A stretch of DNA of 64,000 nt from Haemaphysalis longicornis (taxonomy: Eukaryota > Arthropoda > Arachnida > Ixodida > Ixodidae): NCBI GenBank assembly GCA_013339765.2, contig CM023454.1, forward strand, positions 62,935,878 to 62,999,877, given 5' to 3'. This document shows positions 11,227 to 22,609 of this stretch, in pieces (within the stretch, counting starts at the first letter, position 1; each line of letters opens with the position of its first letter). A program made the translations under genes and the position numbers. The notes below the pieces were generated by a model that was not told the origin of the DNA, made no database searches, and was given only the letters and a program-made list of their open reading frames with translations.

Positions 11227-12080
11227 TAGAGAGTTCTAGCAGATCAAAAAAACGGTTCCGGTACGGTAACGTCTACCGTGTGGACGCCACCGCGCATGCG
11301 CAGAACCCTACCGTATACCAGAGCGACTTGGCCGGACGGTACCGAGACGCACCGTGTCCGTCGTTCGAAAGCGGGCGGGCGCTTTGGGAGAGTTTGCGAG
11401 ACGTATGACTAGCTCACGCCTATTTGAACGGGTTGTAAATATGAGATCGGTTAAGAAAAATGTTGCAACAAGTTAAATCCGCTCGATTCTGACAGCTCAA
11501 GCAGCAAGCGAAACACGGTCCCGGCCCAACTGCCGTGGCTTGTGTCGCCGAGCGACGCATGTCCGATAGCTTCTTTTAAGGTAAATAAAGGCGATCCGGC
11601 TACATAACTAGTATTACCAGCAACTTGGGATCCGTCTACAAATCGGTGAGTGAGGAACAGGCGGTATCAGTGCTAAGGGACTCTCAAATACAAGAAAAAA
11701 CTAGAAACAGCCAGCCGTATGTACTAGAAGTCCAGCTTGACCTGCCGGCGCCATCTGTTGAAATAACGTAGAGGTAAATTTCCAGCTTCCTGTTCACGCA
11801 GTCGCCGTTCGAATCTCCGTAGGAACGTTGGATATCTTTTTTTTCACTAAAATGTCTTTAGCGCTTTTGAGAACTGAAAACTAACATTTCAGCACAGCAA
11901 ACCCCACAGACTCACGATAAATTGCCAAACGACGTACAAGACAAGTCACTCCCAGTCACGGTAGCATGGCCGGTAGTTACGGTCTGCTATAACTCTTAAA
12001 ACAACTCTTCCTGGTACGGTCCGGTGACGGGTACCGTGTACCGTACTGGAACCGTTTTTCCGATCTGCTATAACTCTCTA
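11227..12080. mobile_element. 854-bp non-autonomous TIR element inside RTE copy A
   Basis: Ends are inverted repeats: TAGAGAGTTCTAGCAGATC at 11227 and, on the other strand from 12080, TAGAGAGTTATAGCAGATC. The match extends over 42 bp with four mismatches. A second copy of the inner end motif (TCTGCTATAACTCTTA) lies about 80 bp inside the 3' end. The interior has no transposase-like frame. It separates GWRQTL from NCNLPLSLKVKVYDS in the RTE protein, so insertion came after the LINE. TAA occurs just outside each end (11224-11226; 12082-12084, one base removed), which would fit a PIF/Harbinger-like 3-bp duplication, but this is weak. Confidence 0.8.
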
Positions 12081-12599
12081 ATAAATTGCAACCTACCATT
12101 GTCCCTGAAGGTGAAAGTGTATGATAGCCGCCTCTTACGGTACGCGCCTACTGGTGAGAACTTGGAGGATCCGTAAAAGTTTGAACTTAAATTGAGGATG
12201 ACACAGCGTGCAAGAAAACGCATGATAATAGCTGTAAGATTTAGGGACATGAAGAAAAGGGAGTCGGTCAGGGAAGAAGCGCGTGTTAAGGGCATATTCG
12301 TAGAAATTAGGAAGAAATAGCATGGACAGGTCATATATCGCGAAGGCACGATAGGCGCTGTACATTAAGGGGGACAGCAGTGGATTTGTAGAGAACAAAA
12401 GGGTGGCATGCGGCGGCGAAATCTAGATAGGCAGAGGAGATCAACATGTTTGCTGGAATAATTTGTTCGAAATTAGCGCAGGACTTGCATAGTTGTAGGT
12501 CTCTGCGAGAGGCGTTTCCCCTTCAGTGGGCATGGATAGGCTACTGATGATGATGCTGCTGCTGAAGATGTTGGTGAATTACTAATATCGATTATTCAG

Positions 12600-12930
12600 G
12601 GCAGCCCGAACTTGGCACTACACAAAGTATATCAAATAGGTTTTAGATGTGTGCTTGTACTTTATTTCACCCCGAGTGTTCGCAGAACGCACTCGTATTG
12701 ATGTTAAAGCCAACAGTTTTTAAGATGATGTCATCAGGAATGATTTTTAAAGCATATCAACCATTGCGTAGATCTCTGAAATAAGTTACCGTATGTCATA
12801 CATGTAGGCTTTGTAATCGACCTGTTTTGACTCAAACAGTTCCAAAAAACACCACTTCCCACTACAAGGGCAAAAATGAAGCAAATAATACAATGATGAA
12901 GTGTTGTCAACTTTTGGAAGTGCTTTTCTT
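12600..12930. repeat. Dispersed repeat R1, copy 1
   Basis: About 330 bp homologous to 46425-46725 in the same orientation. Shared segments include GTCATACATGTAGGCTTTG and GGGCA(A/C)AAATGAAGCAAATAAT. Both copies lie directly downstream of another transposon's 3' end. There is no coding potential. The class is unknown; an LTR or SINE fragment is possible. Confidence 0.8.
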
Positions 12931-12934
12931 TATG

Positions 12935-13735
12935 CAACCTTAGAATAAAATTGCCTGAATATATAAAAACAAAATAAAACAGAGTTGTTTATAACACCTT
13001 TACCTATCTTAACATTCAATCACATTCAGCACAACCCTGCTTTATTAAAACACTTAGGGGATAAAAAAGAAAACAAATATTTATTTTTATGTAGGGAATA
13101 AATTTAAACCTCCACAAATGCCTATATTTAGGCCATAGCCACAGCGAAACAATCCTTCTTTCAAGCTGATGTGCCAAAAATGCTTCACATGAACCAACAA
13201 AAAGTGGAACCCACAAGACATGAACAGTAGTACACTACCAAATGAGTCATCGAAAGCCCTAACGTACGATCACTGTACTGACATGTTTATCTCGGATTTT
13301 GATCAGTTTTTACTCAAAAAACTTAACGGTGCTTTTATATTCGCGATTCAAACTATCAAAGCACCCCGTCACCAAGTACATCTCCTGCTGTGACAGTTCA
13401 TTCTTATTCGAAAATACATAACTTTTATATGCAGCTAGTGCTGACGACGTTATGCCAAAACTACCAGAAACTACTAAACTTATTTCTTCGGCATATCTAT
13501 GTCTATTATTTTCACAGAAAGGATCAACTGGCTCTTATATAATATATAATCGGCCCACTTCAATAAACAGCATACAGTGCAAAATTCTTAAACTCTCATC
13601 CAGACACATATCACAAAGTTCCTTGATTTTGACGATTTTTTTACTCTTTACTGCACGGCACCAGGAGAGGTGTTTTGTGGAAAACACAGCAAGCTATGTT
13701 TGTTAAAGAAGGCATATAAATAGTGCCTATAACCT
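12935..13735. other. AT-rich stretch without recognisable gene
   Basis: Short frames only. The longest (13452-13706, plus) includes SAYLCLLFSQKGSTGSYII and may be an upstream part of the LINE that becomes readable from 13.74 kb, but I could not match it. Confidence 0.4.
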
Positions 13736-13739
13736 ATAC

Positions 13740-14550
13740 ACTGACCTACTCTTCAGAGATTTTGCAGAGAATTTGCAAAATTTCGCCAAGAGTATCTACT
13801 ACCGAAAATTGCTGCATTGCATCTAACGCCCGTATCTTAGCAGACTGGGTACCTTTAAAAGAATGAGACTGGGTACCTTTTCAACAATGAGCCTGTAAAC
13901 AAAGCTGCTACTTACAAATATCTAGGTGTAGGGTTTTCTTCCAATTGCTCATGGCATGCACATATAAGCGATGTAGTGGGTAAAGATGGAATGGACGCTG
14001 AATTTCATGCAAGGTAACCTGAAATCTTCAGAGCAAAACCTAAAGAAGACATATCACTTAATATTTGTGAGACCTATAGTAGAATATGCGTGTGCCATAT
14101 GGGATCCCTCCGAAGTCACACTGTATGACAGAATAGAGAAAAGCCGAAGCCAAGCGGCTAGGTTCGTCTTGAAATGATACAAAAGGGGATATAGTTGCAC
14201 AAAAATGAAAAACGAACTTGGGTGGGAGCTGCTTTCCTCGCGACGACGAAAATTGCAGATAAAGTTCTTTTTTCAGGTAATTCATAAAAAACTAATTCAC
14301 AAAGAAAGATACTTCAAAGAACCTCGTTACTGTTCACAGAGAACTGACCATGCCTTCAAAGTAAGAACATGGCGTAGCAGGGCAGACATACTCACTAAGC
14401 CATTTTTGTAAAAACCATTAAATTAGAACAGGTTGTCTGAAGCGGAATCGTGCTGGAAAAATGAAGATTTGTTGATGCCAATGCAGTAACCCCCTTCTGT
14501 AGCGTCTTCGCGAAATGCGGGGTAATCTCTGAATAAAGAATAAAGAAGAA
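13740..14550 (+). mobile_element. CR1/Jockey-like LINE 3' fragment
   Basis: The C-terminal end of a LINE ORF2 is readable across frames: AATYKYLGVGFSSNCSWHAH at 13906, NLKSSEQNLKKTYHL and VEYACAIWDPSEVTLYDRIE at 14070-14130, then MKNELGWELLSSRRRKLQI at 14205 and VRTWRSRADILTKPF before a stop. YLGV and EYACAIWDP are standard landmarks of this part of CR1- and Jockey-type proteins. The 3' end carries a short AATAAAG repeat near 14530-14550. The copy is strongly 5'-truncated. Confidence 0.85.
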
Positions 14551-14554
14551 ACAG

Positions 14555-15235
14555 AAGAATTCTTTTGTAAACGTTCCCAGTTTTGTGTGCGAACGACCTA
14601 ATATCTTATTATACCCCTGTAAACAAAAGCGTCCCTAGAAAGGGCTTGCTTGATGTACTTGTGCTTCTGATTTACAATATAGAAATACCAAGGCATTCAT
14701 ATGCTATCATCTGAATGTTTGCAGACAACAGCGTTATTGGTGTTAAATTTCATGGTAGCTGGTGTGGTAGCTGGTTGGCGTTACATATGGTTGCTGATCT
14801 GATGAGGCATCTTTACACAATGACTACATCTCTATATTTTTACACAAAATGCATGCATGACTGAACGTTTCACAGGGGCCATCACGCATCTGTTCGGTCA
14901 GTTCATTCATTGTCGCTTGAAGTCTCGCTGAGCCTCAAGGAGTATGAGGATCAAACAGTTTGTATAGAATACCTTGCCGAACAAAAGGACACGCACCTTA
15001 TATCATGGCTCATCGATGGTCTTCCTGGTAAAAATGGAAATGCCTCTTACTCGGCTTACTCCATCCACCAAAGCAGCGTGGCTTTCAGCTGCCATAAGAA
15101 TAGAGGCTGCAATCCACCGATTTAGTTACCGTGTGTTCCACTAGGTCGCCACGCGCAGATCAATACACCGAACCGAAATACCCATCAACGTTCGCCTATT
15201 ACGCGTGCACGACTCTCCGAATGGAGGCAATGTGA
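14555..15235. other. Unassigned sequence between LINE and gypsy relic
   Basis: A 71-codon plus-strand frame at 14910-15125 may be the tail of a gag belonging to the following gypsy relic, because it ends just upstream of the protease and includes CHKNRGC. No knuckle motif is complete. Otherwise nothing is recognised. Confidence 0.3.
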
Positions 15236-15239
15236 TATA

Positions 15240-16695
15240 GATAGCGACAGATGCAGTGGTGCAATGAGTGTCCGCGACGTACATGCATTTCAACCTTCGC
15301 TACCGACCAGGGAAACGACGAGGGTGACCCAAAGCTATGAAACTGATTTCGATGTGTTCAATAACTGGCACCCAGTACGCGTTACTATTGAAGCCGGAGC
15401 CAGTATTACCTCTATCAGCGAAGAAGTGCTGGGAGCCTTCCACCTGCAAATAATCAGATTGATGTATGAGTGTGCAACAAGTAACATCATGTAGGAAAAC
15501 TTTGGGTCGTATCAGTATAAACACATCAATATCAAATTCACAAAAAAGTTCAACCGCATCTACTACAAGGAATAAAAAGCAATCTACTTCTTGGTTTGGT
15601 TAGTGCCTGACTCTTCAACGTGTCTCTACATCTCGACACTACGACACTACCGCAATGAAATGACGGTCTCCTCCCTCGCACACAAGCCCAAGACACGGCT
15701 GAGCAGAATGTATGCTTGGGAATTGGAGTACCTCAATCAAACCTACTGGTCAACCCTTAAGAAAGCTCTCCCCAAATATAGGATGGTTTATTTCGCAATC
15801 ACAACCTTACGAAATCGCAACCTTACACGAAATCGCAACCCTGCATTTCGTGTATCAGTGTATGTAATTCCCATCACCGACAATGTTCATATCCGCAGGA
15901 ACCCCTATCAATGCTCAGAAACCGATTACGCCGAAATGGACATACAAGTCAACTACCTTCTCACGCAAAGAGTAATACGGCGGTTTACGTCTGCACACGG
16001 TGCCACGGCACCTATTGCAGAGAAAAAGGGGTTCGGGCCTGCGCGGTTGGTGAGATTGTGGCGTATTCTGACATCTTGATTACCTTTTAAAACATATCGA
16101 AGGCGTGCTAAACTATTTTAAAGCGCAAGCGTGTTGCAGAAGTTGAAGGTAGTATGAGTTCACACAAACCTATGTTGATTGCCTGGGATATAGGGTTTCA
16201 AAAGTACAATCACTCTGAAACGAAGCAACGGGGTGGCAATTCTGCGGTTTCCCACACCCTCACGCCCGAAAGAGATGCAGGGTTTTCTCCGCACCGCGAA
16301 TGTTCACCATCGGTAAATCGCCAGCTTCATTAAAATTGCTCATCCAGGGACATGGCTCCTTAGCAAAGATGCCACGTTTGACTGGGAACTCGCTTTCACT
16401 AAGTTATAAAAATATGTCAAGGAAGGGCCGGTTGCTGCCATCAACGATGCCTCCAAGCCATTGGTGTTGTACTGAACATTTATTGGTGCTGTCTTGAAGC
16501 AGGCCTGTGACGAAGGCCGGCAACAGTAACCAGCGTACCCATCACACAACCTGCTCAAGCATAAAGTCGATTACGCCATCACAAAGCTTAAATCCTTTGC
16601 ATTATAGATGTTATCGATAAATGGCATTGCAGTCTACATGCAAATCTTTTTACGGTGGTCACAGAGCACGCTATGCAGCATTGGTTAAAAAAATA
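15240..16695 (+). mobile_element. Ty3/gypsy pol relic, Mag-like, 3'-truncated at a TA repeat
   Basis: Protease trace at 15355-15435: HPVRVTIEAGASITSIS, with the D-T-G triad reading E-A-G. RT N-terminus at 15850-16030: DNVHIRRNPYQCSETDYAEM, then VIRRFTSAHGA and IAEKKG. The RT palm is lost. RNase H is readable from 16320 (SFIKIAHPG, KDATFDWELAF, NDASKPLVLY) to 16690 (GAVLKQACDEGRQQ, DYAITKLKSFA, FTVVTEHAMQHWLKK in shifted frames). The element ends at the (TA)n run from about 16700. A 162-codon plus frame (15591-16079) is the longest uninterrupted part. Confidence 0.8.
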
Positions 16696-16821
16696 AATAT
16701 TATAATATATGTATATATATATACAAGTCTTCTTGTCGAAACGTTGGGAGAGGTTTGAGGGCGCTACCTTCTCCAAAATATTGTTTCAATGTGGTGTCCA
16801 TCTTCAAAGTCCCCTCGTTTC

Positions 16822-16822
<1 letters not shown>

Positions 16823-16891
<69 letters not shown>
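16823..16891. repeat. Compound (CA)n-(TA)n microsatellite
   Basis: About 36 bp of CA repeats pass directly into about 33 bp of TA repeats. Shorter TA runs lie at 16700-16735 and 17130-17170. The 235 bp between 16895 and 17130 has no recognisable feature. Confidence 0.95.
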
Positions 16892-16893
<2 letters not shown>

Positions 16894-17170
16894 TTTAGGA
16901 GAGATAGTGGCCGGTAGAAGGCGCGCTAGGGTGGCCAAAGGGGAAGTAGGCTCAACTGAGGCTAAGGCTGACTGTCACGGGGCGACAATCCCCGAACTAG
17001 GTCTATGCGCAAGGCTCGGTCATCGGAGCAGCCCCATCGAGAACGATCTTCCTTAGAGACGTGCGCGTGGACTCACGAGCTAGCTTGGCCTCTGGTATAA
17101 CCAACCCCCGTTATCGTGCTCTAGCTGTGTATATATATATATATAATATATATTTATATATGTATATATA

Positions 17171-17400
17171 GGATTTGGCAGTCAAGAAAACCTCGGTAAG
17201 CAAACGGGAGGATCTGGTAGGTCATTGAAACATATAAAGAATTTGGAAAGAAAAAAAAGAAAGTGGAGGAAAAATGCCCGCCAGGTGGGATCTGAACCCA
17301 CGACCTCCAGAATACCGGTCTGGTGCGATAACCACTATGGTACCGGCGGGGCAATTTCTCCTACACTTTCTGGGCTATAAATTCTTAGTTATTTTTGTTT
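17171..17400 (-). repeat. tRNA-headed SINE, family S1, copy 1
   Basis: The reverse strand of 17276-17352 resembles a tRNA: acceptor-like GCCCCGCC/GGCGGGC, A-box region CATAGTGGTTATC, anticodon stem CCAGA/TCTGG, and T-arm GTGGG-TTCAGAT-CCCAC with a B-box. The loop CCGGTAT lacks the universal T33, so this is a SINE head or tRNA pseudogene, not a tRNA gene. A body of about 105 bp follows (CTTTCTTT, CAAATTCTTTATATG, then GAGGTTTTCTTGACTGCC). It stops at the TA repeat. Confidence 0.8.
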
Positions 17401-17599
17401 CCTGTGCTTCGGGGGGGGGGGGGTAGCCAGCGCCCCTCGGACTACTCGGGATGAAGGGGGCCTTCTTTTTAACCCCTGGGGTTTGAGTCGAGCGTCTACG
17501 ACATGTCGAGAGTGGTCGACCAGCGTTGAACCCTCCTAAGCTTCCTATGGCACCAAGACTGCCAAAACAGAGGCTCTAGCTATGCATGGAGCGAATCAG

Positions 17600-17870
17600 A
17601 ATAGGAAATGAGGGGCTCGTTGAAAGTAACACAGAAATGAGAGTTGGCAGTCAAGAAAACCTCGCAAAGCAAACGGGAGGATATGGTACCCCAATAAAAC
17701 AGATAAAGAATTAGGAAAGAAAGAAAGTGGAGAAAAAATGATCGCCAGGTGGGAATTGAACCAACGACCTCCAGAATACCGGTCCGGTGCGATAACCACT
17801 ACTCTACCGGCGGGGCGAGTTTCCCCTCCACCTTATGGGGTATTTATGTTTAGGCATTTTTGTTTCCTGT
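17600..17870 (-). repeat. tRNA-headed SINE, family S1, copy 2
   Basis: Same structure and orientation as copy 1, with the tRNA-like head at 17742-17817 and B-box GGTTCAATTCC on the minus strand. Upstream (17818-17870) it shares CAGGAAACAAAAATG with copy 1. The tail reaches further than in copy 1 and ends near CTCATTTCCTATT. Confidence 0.8.
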
Positions 17871-17887
17871 TCTTGGGGGTGGCAGCT

Positions 17888-18060
17888 GGTTGTGGGTTCG
17901 GATCCCACCTGGCGGGCATATTTTGTCCACTTTCTTTCTTTTTTCCAAATTCTTTATCTGTTTCAATGACCAACCACTTGTACCCCTTTGCTTTCCGAGG
18001 TTTTCTTGGCAGCCAACTCTTAGTTCTTTGTTATTTTCAATGAGCTTCTCATTTCCTATT
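17888..18060 (+). repeat. tRNA-headed SINE, family S1, copy 3 (inverted, 5'-truncated)
   Basis: It begins within the T-arm (GTGGGTTCGGATCCCAC at 17892) and continues through the same body and tail as copies 1 and 2, on the opposite strand. Copies 2 and 3 therefore lie head to head. Confidence 0.8.
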
Positions 18061-18099
18061 ATAAGTTGCTATATAAATATATGTATTATATATACATAT

Positions 18100-18122
18100 G
18101 TGTGTGTGTGTGTGTGTGTGTG
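18100..18122. repeat. (TG)n microsatellite
   Basis: An uninterrupted TG run directly after SINE copy 3. Confidence 0.95.
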
Positions 18123-19667
18123 CGTAAGAAAAAGGTACGGTGTAACGGGTAACAATGTAGTCTAAAGGAGAAGACTAACGAGTAGCAAACGAAAGATTAT
18201 TAACGTTTTGGCTTCGGGCAAGCCCCAGCATTGTGTGATTTTTTAATTATCGGTGTCGAAAGTAGTGTAGTACTCTTAATTTTTGTTTAGGACCAAAAAT
18301 TTCTCTATGATATGTTAGGCGGTGTCTTCTTTTCTAAACGCATGGTAACGTCATGTCCAACTGAGGAGAGAAGCTATACCAAGGTGGTTGTCGGTCGCAT
18401 CTTTTAGCAACTTCAGGTAAAGTGTCTAGATTTGTTAGTTCTTGGCATTTTTCTTCAAATGGCCTGATTGCTTTAGCTTTCTTAATTAACAGCGTCTTAG
18501 GTGAGCATTTTATAATTATTGGGTAACACAGATGTTTTGACAGTGTACGGATTTTTAGGATCTATGAGAATTTCAGCATGATTCTCCTGTCTGCCAGTGA
18601 GGGTTCATTGCTTTATACGTAAAGGCTATTTACGGGTGATGTTCTGTATGCCCAAGACGCAAGACGCCAACCCACATTGTGCACTTTGTGCAGTCGTTTC
18701 ACACTGGACTGCCTCGCTGAGCCAGACACAATGCAAACTTAGTCCAAGCAGGAGCGTACAGCACAGCTGTAAGTTTGTAAATGGCAATTCCTGTCGGAAC
18801 CCTAGTGTTTGCGTGACAGCACTTCAGGTATGTTTATAGCTCGGCATGATTTCTTTTTCACTATATGAAGTAATACATCATAATGAGCTTTTTTTCAACT
18901 GTTATGCCTCGAAATTTGCGTTTGTTTTGTACTAGCAAATTGATTTCTTTTAGGTGTAGTGAAGGGTTGGTCAGTAAAGCTCGTTTCAGTGTGAAATGAA
19001 CAGCTACTGTTTTGTGTGGTGAAAACTGAAAACCATTTCTGTCTGTCTATGTAGTTACTCTGTTCAGGGTCAACTGTACGCCTCGCTAGCATGTCACTAC
19101 ATCGGAGGACATACATGCAATATGATGATCATCTATGAGAGGGAATACATATTTATAATCTAGAATTATTTTTATATGGAATTTAGCTTTATCACAAAAA
19201 AGTATTTTGCTTAAAATGCACCCCAACGGCACCCAATTTTCTAGGTGCAAAGATCCTTGAGATTGTTGAACCTAAGCGCGACTGAAGCGAGCAGTTTGCT
19301 CTGAAGTCGTTCAGGCAATTCAACATTCTTCACCGGATGCCTAATTCTACTAGATAACACATGATTGCAAACGTCGACGTTTTGTCGTTAGCTTTCTCAA
19401 CATCGGAAAAAACAGCCAGACCCTCTTGTTTGTGCATAAATAGTTTTCGTACGGTATTTGCGAGGTGGAACAGATCGTCACTTGTTAAACACGCTTTTTA
19501 AAACCCCACTGGTGAATATCGGGAAGCCCATTTGTTGCAGGACAAAACTAACCACGTATTCACCACAAGTTTTTGGTTAGACCGCTCGAAAGGCCTATGG
19601 GTCTATATCTACTAAGGGAGATTGGCGGCTTTCCGTGTTTAAGGAATTCTGCAAAAAACGGTTTTTT

Positions 19668-20075
19668 CTACCCTCCCGGCATTTTTCCCGGTACCCTAAT
19701 TTTGTTAAAATACTTCAGAAGTGCTTCTACAGCAGGACGCGATTGATGAGCGAGCATTTCATAATGTGTATCATCAAGCCAGGGGGCGGTCTTCTTACCA
19801 GCCAATAGAGGTCTTTTTAGGTATTGGAGTGCAATAGTGTTGCATATTTCGTTTGTGCCACTGCATGTAGGCATTCGTTGTTTCTCTGCTGTGCTTTCAT
19901 ACATCAAGAATCTTTGTGTGTTGTGTGTGGAGCATGATACTTTGGCGAAGTATTCACCAAAAATGTCTGCCTGTTCTTCTCTGATTGTTTGCACATCCGG
20001 TGCTGTTAAAAGGGGAAGTGTGCAGGTGGAGTAAGTCCCGTTAAGCTTCTGGATTTGTTCCCATACATTATTCAT
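19668..20075 (-). pseudogene. LINE ORF2 segment leading into RT
   Basis: A 135-codon open frame: MNNVWEQIQKLNGTYS, then EEQADIFGEYFAKVS, TIALQYLKRPLLAGKKTAPW, LDDTHYEMLAHQSRPAVEAL and a KYFNKI segment. This is the segment between endonuclease and RT, ending at the first RT motif (KxxxAPGxDGIHYEML in intact relatives). It is one of the longest unbroken parts of the element. Confidence 0.8.
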
Positions 20076-20659
20076 GGTTACGCAGCTGTTTGTGCACGAG
20101 ACATAATTTTTTCATCAGGCTTTCTCAGCATTGCAATTATGTACCTTGCTTTAGCTCTTACCTTTTTAAAATTTATTAAATTTTCCTGTGCTGGCTACCT
20201 TCTAAAGACCCCCCATTATTTATGTTGCTGTTTTTCGCGTCTTTATATGCTTGGGTTCACCAAAATTTCTAGTTTTGCCTCACAACTCACGTGGTCTACG
20301 GGATAACATCGCGTACATCATAAACAATGTGGGATGTAAACACTACAATCCATCCGTCTATACCACGAGTCTCCGAAAAAAGTTTGCTCTAAATTTGCTT
20401 GCAAAGTTAAAAAGTTCCCAGTCGGCAAACTGAACTTTCCACCAGCCTGGTCTTTTCAGCATGATAGTTGGTAATGATGTTACGCTAAGAGTACAGGTGG
20501 ATGGTCGCTCCCATATGTGTTCTCTATAATATCCGTATTAAAATCGTTAGAACAGGTGGTTAACTAAAGCATAAATCTAGGCAGGTCATTTTTGCTAATC
20601 TTCAAGAGCAGTATGTAGGCTTGGCTAAAAATTCAGTAGGCAGACAAAATTGGGCAAAA

Positions 20660-21010
20660 TTATATCTCACATATGGCTTTTACGTGAGGTTTTTGACTTT
20701 CCCAAAAAAATAAATTGGCATTATAATCACCTACAATTAGGAACCGTTCCGCTAACTGATTTGCTTTGTTTTCCAGATCAAGCAGTGTTGCCACGATTTG
20801 TGGTTGCAGGTACACACAACACACTGCCATTTCTTTGAATACAAGCAGGGTGGCAGCCACTACGTCTGGCGGAGTTTCAGGCTTGTGTTCTTGAGCTGCA
20901 ATACTATTTTGCACAATTATGGCGACGCCCAGAGAGAGTCTATTTGCCTGCTCTCGGTCACAGCGAAAGACCTGGTATTCTTTCAGCATGTTCTCATGTT
21001 TAGTACCCAA
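20660..21010 (-). pseudogene. LINE endonuclease fragment
   Basis: A 116-codon frame with EYQVFRCDREQANRLSLGVA, then VYLQPQ and RFLIVGDYNANLFFW. The VGDxNA segment is the conserved apurinic/apyrimidinic endonuclease motif that nicks target DNA in these LINEs. The downstream SDH motif is not readable. Confidence 0.75.
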
Positions 21011-21379
21011 GTATTTTTTACTGAACGCAGAAGACCACAGGTGAATAGGTTGGGAGTATTTATTTGTCGTCTTTTAAATTACTAGGGCCAGCTGCAATTA
21101 TACTGGGCCAGGAATGCGATGCCTTATTTGTATCTAGTGAAAACGAAGTTTTGGGGCCCGACATTCAGTTCTTGCTGTTTTTTCTTTTAAATGCAGAGCA
21201 TTTCTTTAACTCACGATGTCACCCGGCGTTGTCGGCGTTGGCGTTCCTCGGCGTCCGCAACAGCCGTTCCAGGTGCGCCCTCTCCCCCACTCCTCCTCTC
21301 CCGCATCACGCTACCCTCCTCGCTGTCAACAACAGGTCCGCAACCCTCCCCCTACACTATATAAAAAAATATAACTTAC

Positions 21380-21690
21380 CGGCGCCTGGTTTTGATCCCA
21401 CGACCCTGCGGGTGGAACGCAAGGTACATGGTGATGTAGCCACTGCGCCACAAAGCCGACACAGAATGGAAGGCTAGGAACGCGCCTTATATCCTTGACA
21501 CATTCAAACTACGTCAAGAAGCTGCTGATACAACGCATTCACTACCTGTGGGCAGAACGCAAGGTACATGGTGCTCTTCCCACTGCGCCACTAAACCGAC
21601 ACAGAATGAATTCTACGAACGCGCCTTATATCCTTGACTCATTTAAACTATGTCAAGAAGCTGCTGATATAACGCATTAACTACCACCAA
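21380..21690 (-). repeat. tRNA-headed SINE, family S2, with tandem 140-bp unit
   Basis: On the minus strand the A-box GTGGCGCAGTGG occurs twice (21440-21451 and 21580-21591 on the plus strand). A B-box-like GATCAAAACC lies near 21387-21400. The unit of about 140 bp containing the upstream leader (GCGCCTTATATCCTTGA on plus) and the A-box is present twice in tandem; the B-box follows only one. A related GC-rich part continues towards 21230. It lies between ORF1 and ORF2 of the minus-strand LINE. Confidence 0.75.
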
Positions 21691-22162
21691 CTCCCCAAAC
21701 ACTAAACGTTAACGCAATACACCCACCCCCTATGCGACGCATTTACTCGAGTCTTCCTCGCGGGGAGATGGGCCCTTTTTTCTCCCAGGGCGTTTCGCAA
21801 AGCCTCTTATTTAGACGGCCGAGAGCTTCCCTCAGTTGTGGCCATTGTCTCTTCAGGGACGCTGGAGGTTCGCGCATGATGCACTGGTGTTGAAGCGCTT
21901 GACATCGCCGTGTGGGGCGAGGCTTTCGGGACTGCCGTACCAGGGGTACATGCAGCCCGCTTTGGGGTGGTGGAGCAGCAATAGTAGCTTCCACCGGGGG
22001 CTCAGAGGGCCTTGCTTTAGCCTTACTCTCTCTGGTTTCACGAGGCAACGAAGACCGCTGTGATGCCGCGCCCATTAGCACCGTCAGTCGTCTCGTGTCA
22101 GCGCTCGTGTCAGTCTGACACCGTCAGCGCTCGTGTCAGTCGTCTCTGTGCTTCTCGAAATG

Positions 22163-22345
22163 TCAGGTTTTCATCACTTTCAAAGTGATGATTTCTTTTT
22201 CTTTTTTCCGCGGTGGGAAAACACGAGTGTATGCTGTGTTGTTGCCCTTGCAGTTCACCCAGTGTTTTTCAGATTTACAGTTCTCGGCAAGGTGTTTATT
22301 AGAGACACGCTTGGCGCAGTTTCCTTTGGCCCTGCAGATTAACAA
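22163..22345 (-). pseudogene. LINE ORF1 CCHC-region fragment
   Basis: A 60-codon frame containing SEKHWVNCKGNNTAYTR and PPRKKEKEIITLKV. In intact ORF1 proteins of this LINE group the same place holds gag-type zinc knuckles followed by WKxEKEIxxLKV. Several of the knuckle cysteines and histidines are missing here. The protein would bind element RNA. Confidence 0.75.
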
Positions 22346-22609
22346 GCCGTGACGGTACCTGTGGAACTTGTAGCATTAGCGGGCATTTTCAGTATATGGT
22401 GTCCGTTTTATTTTTGCTTAGCCTATCTCCACGGGCACTGGAACAACGCCGTAGGCAAACGTTTGGACAATGTGCTTAGTCTGGATTTCTTTGTTTTGTA
22501 GTTTGATTTTTATTCTACAGACATTTATAACGTTCTCTTCATTCAGACCATACAGACGTTATTCTTAAGACACGTTTTAGGGGCGAAGCTCCTTAAGGCG
22601 TGGGTCTGT

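Larger units (their letters stand above)
9150..12575 (+). mobile_element. RTE-type LINE relic, copy A, split by a TIR element
   Basis: An apurinic-type endonuclease is readable from 9150 (RRELGVGFLVNK, then RAADHV and GVQGYAPISRYYDEP in shifted frames) to 9720 (NEINCVIRHNPGVLKDVEF). The usual SDHRMVRSEI motif reads SDCGMVRSEI, so the catalytic histidine is gone. The RT follows: LIHKKSSIKDLAN near 10430, KAFDSVKT near 10680, and VRILEDIYNGSTATIV at 10747. GVRQGDP is replaced by GVSRRDP. The C-terminal part resumes after the insertion at 12081 with LRMTQRARKRM. The 3' tail (12370-12575) matches copies B and C and ends in GAT/GCT triplets. Confidence 0.85.

Noticed and set aside
17276..17352. 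Functional tRNA gene on the minus strand
   Set aside because: Stems are good but position 33 is not T, the acceptor stem needs an extra base, and the same head with an attached body recurs twice within 600 bp. It is a SINE head.
21440..21591. tRNA genes with A-box GTGGCGCAGTGG
   Set aside because: Only one of the two has a B-box-like sequence, no complete cloverleaf can be drawn, and the unit is tandemly repeated.
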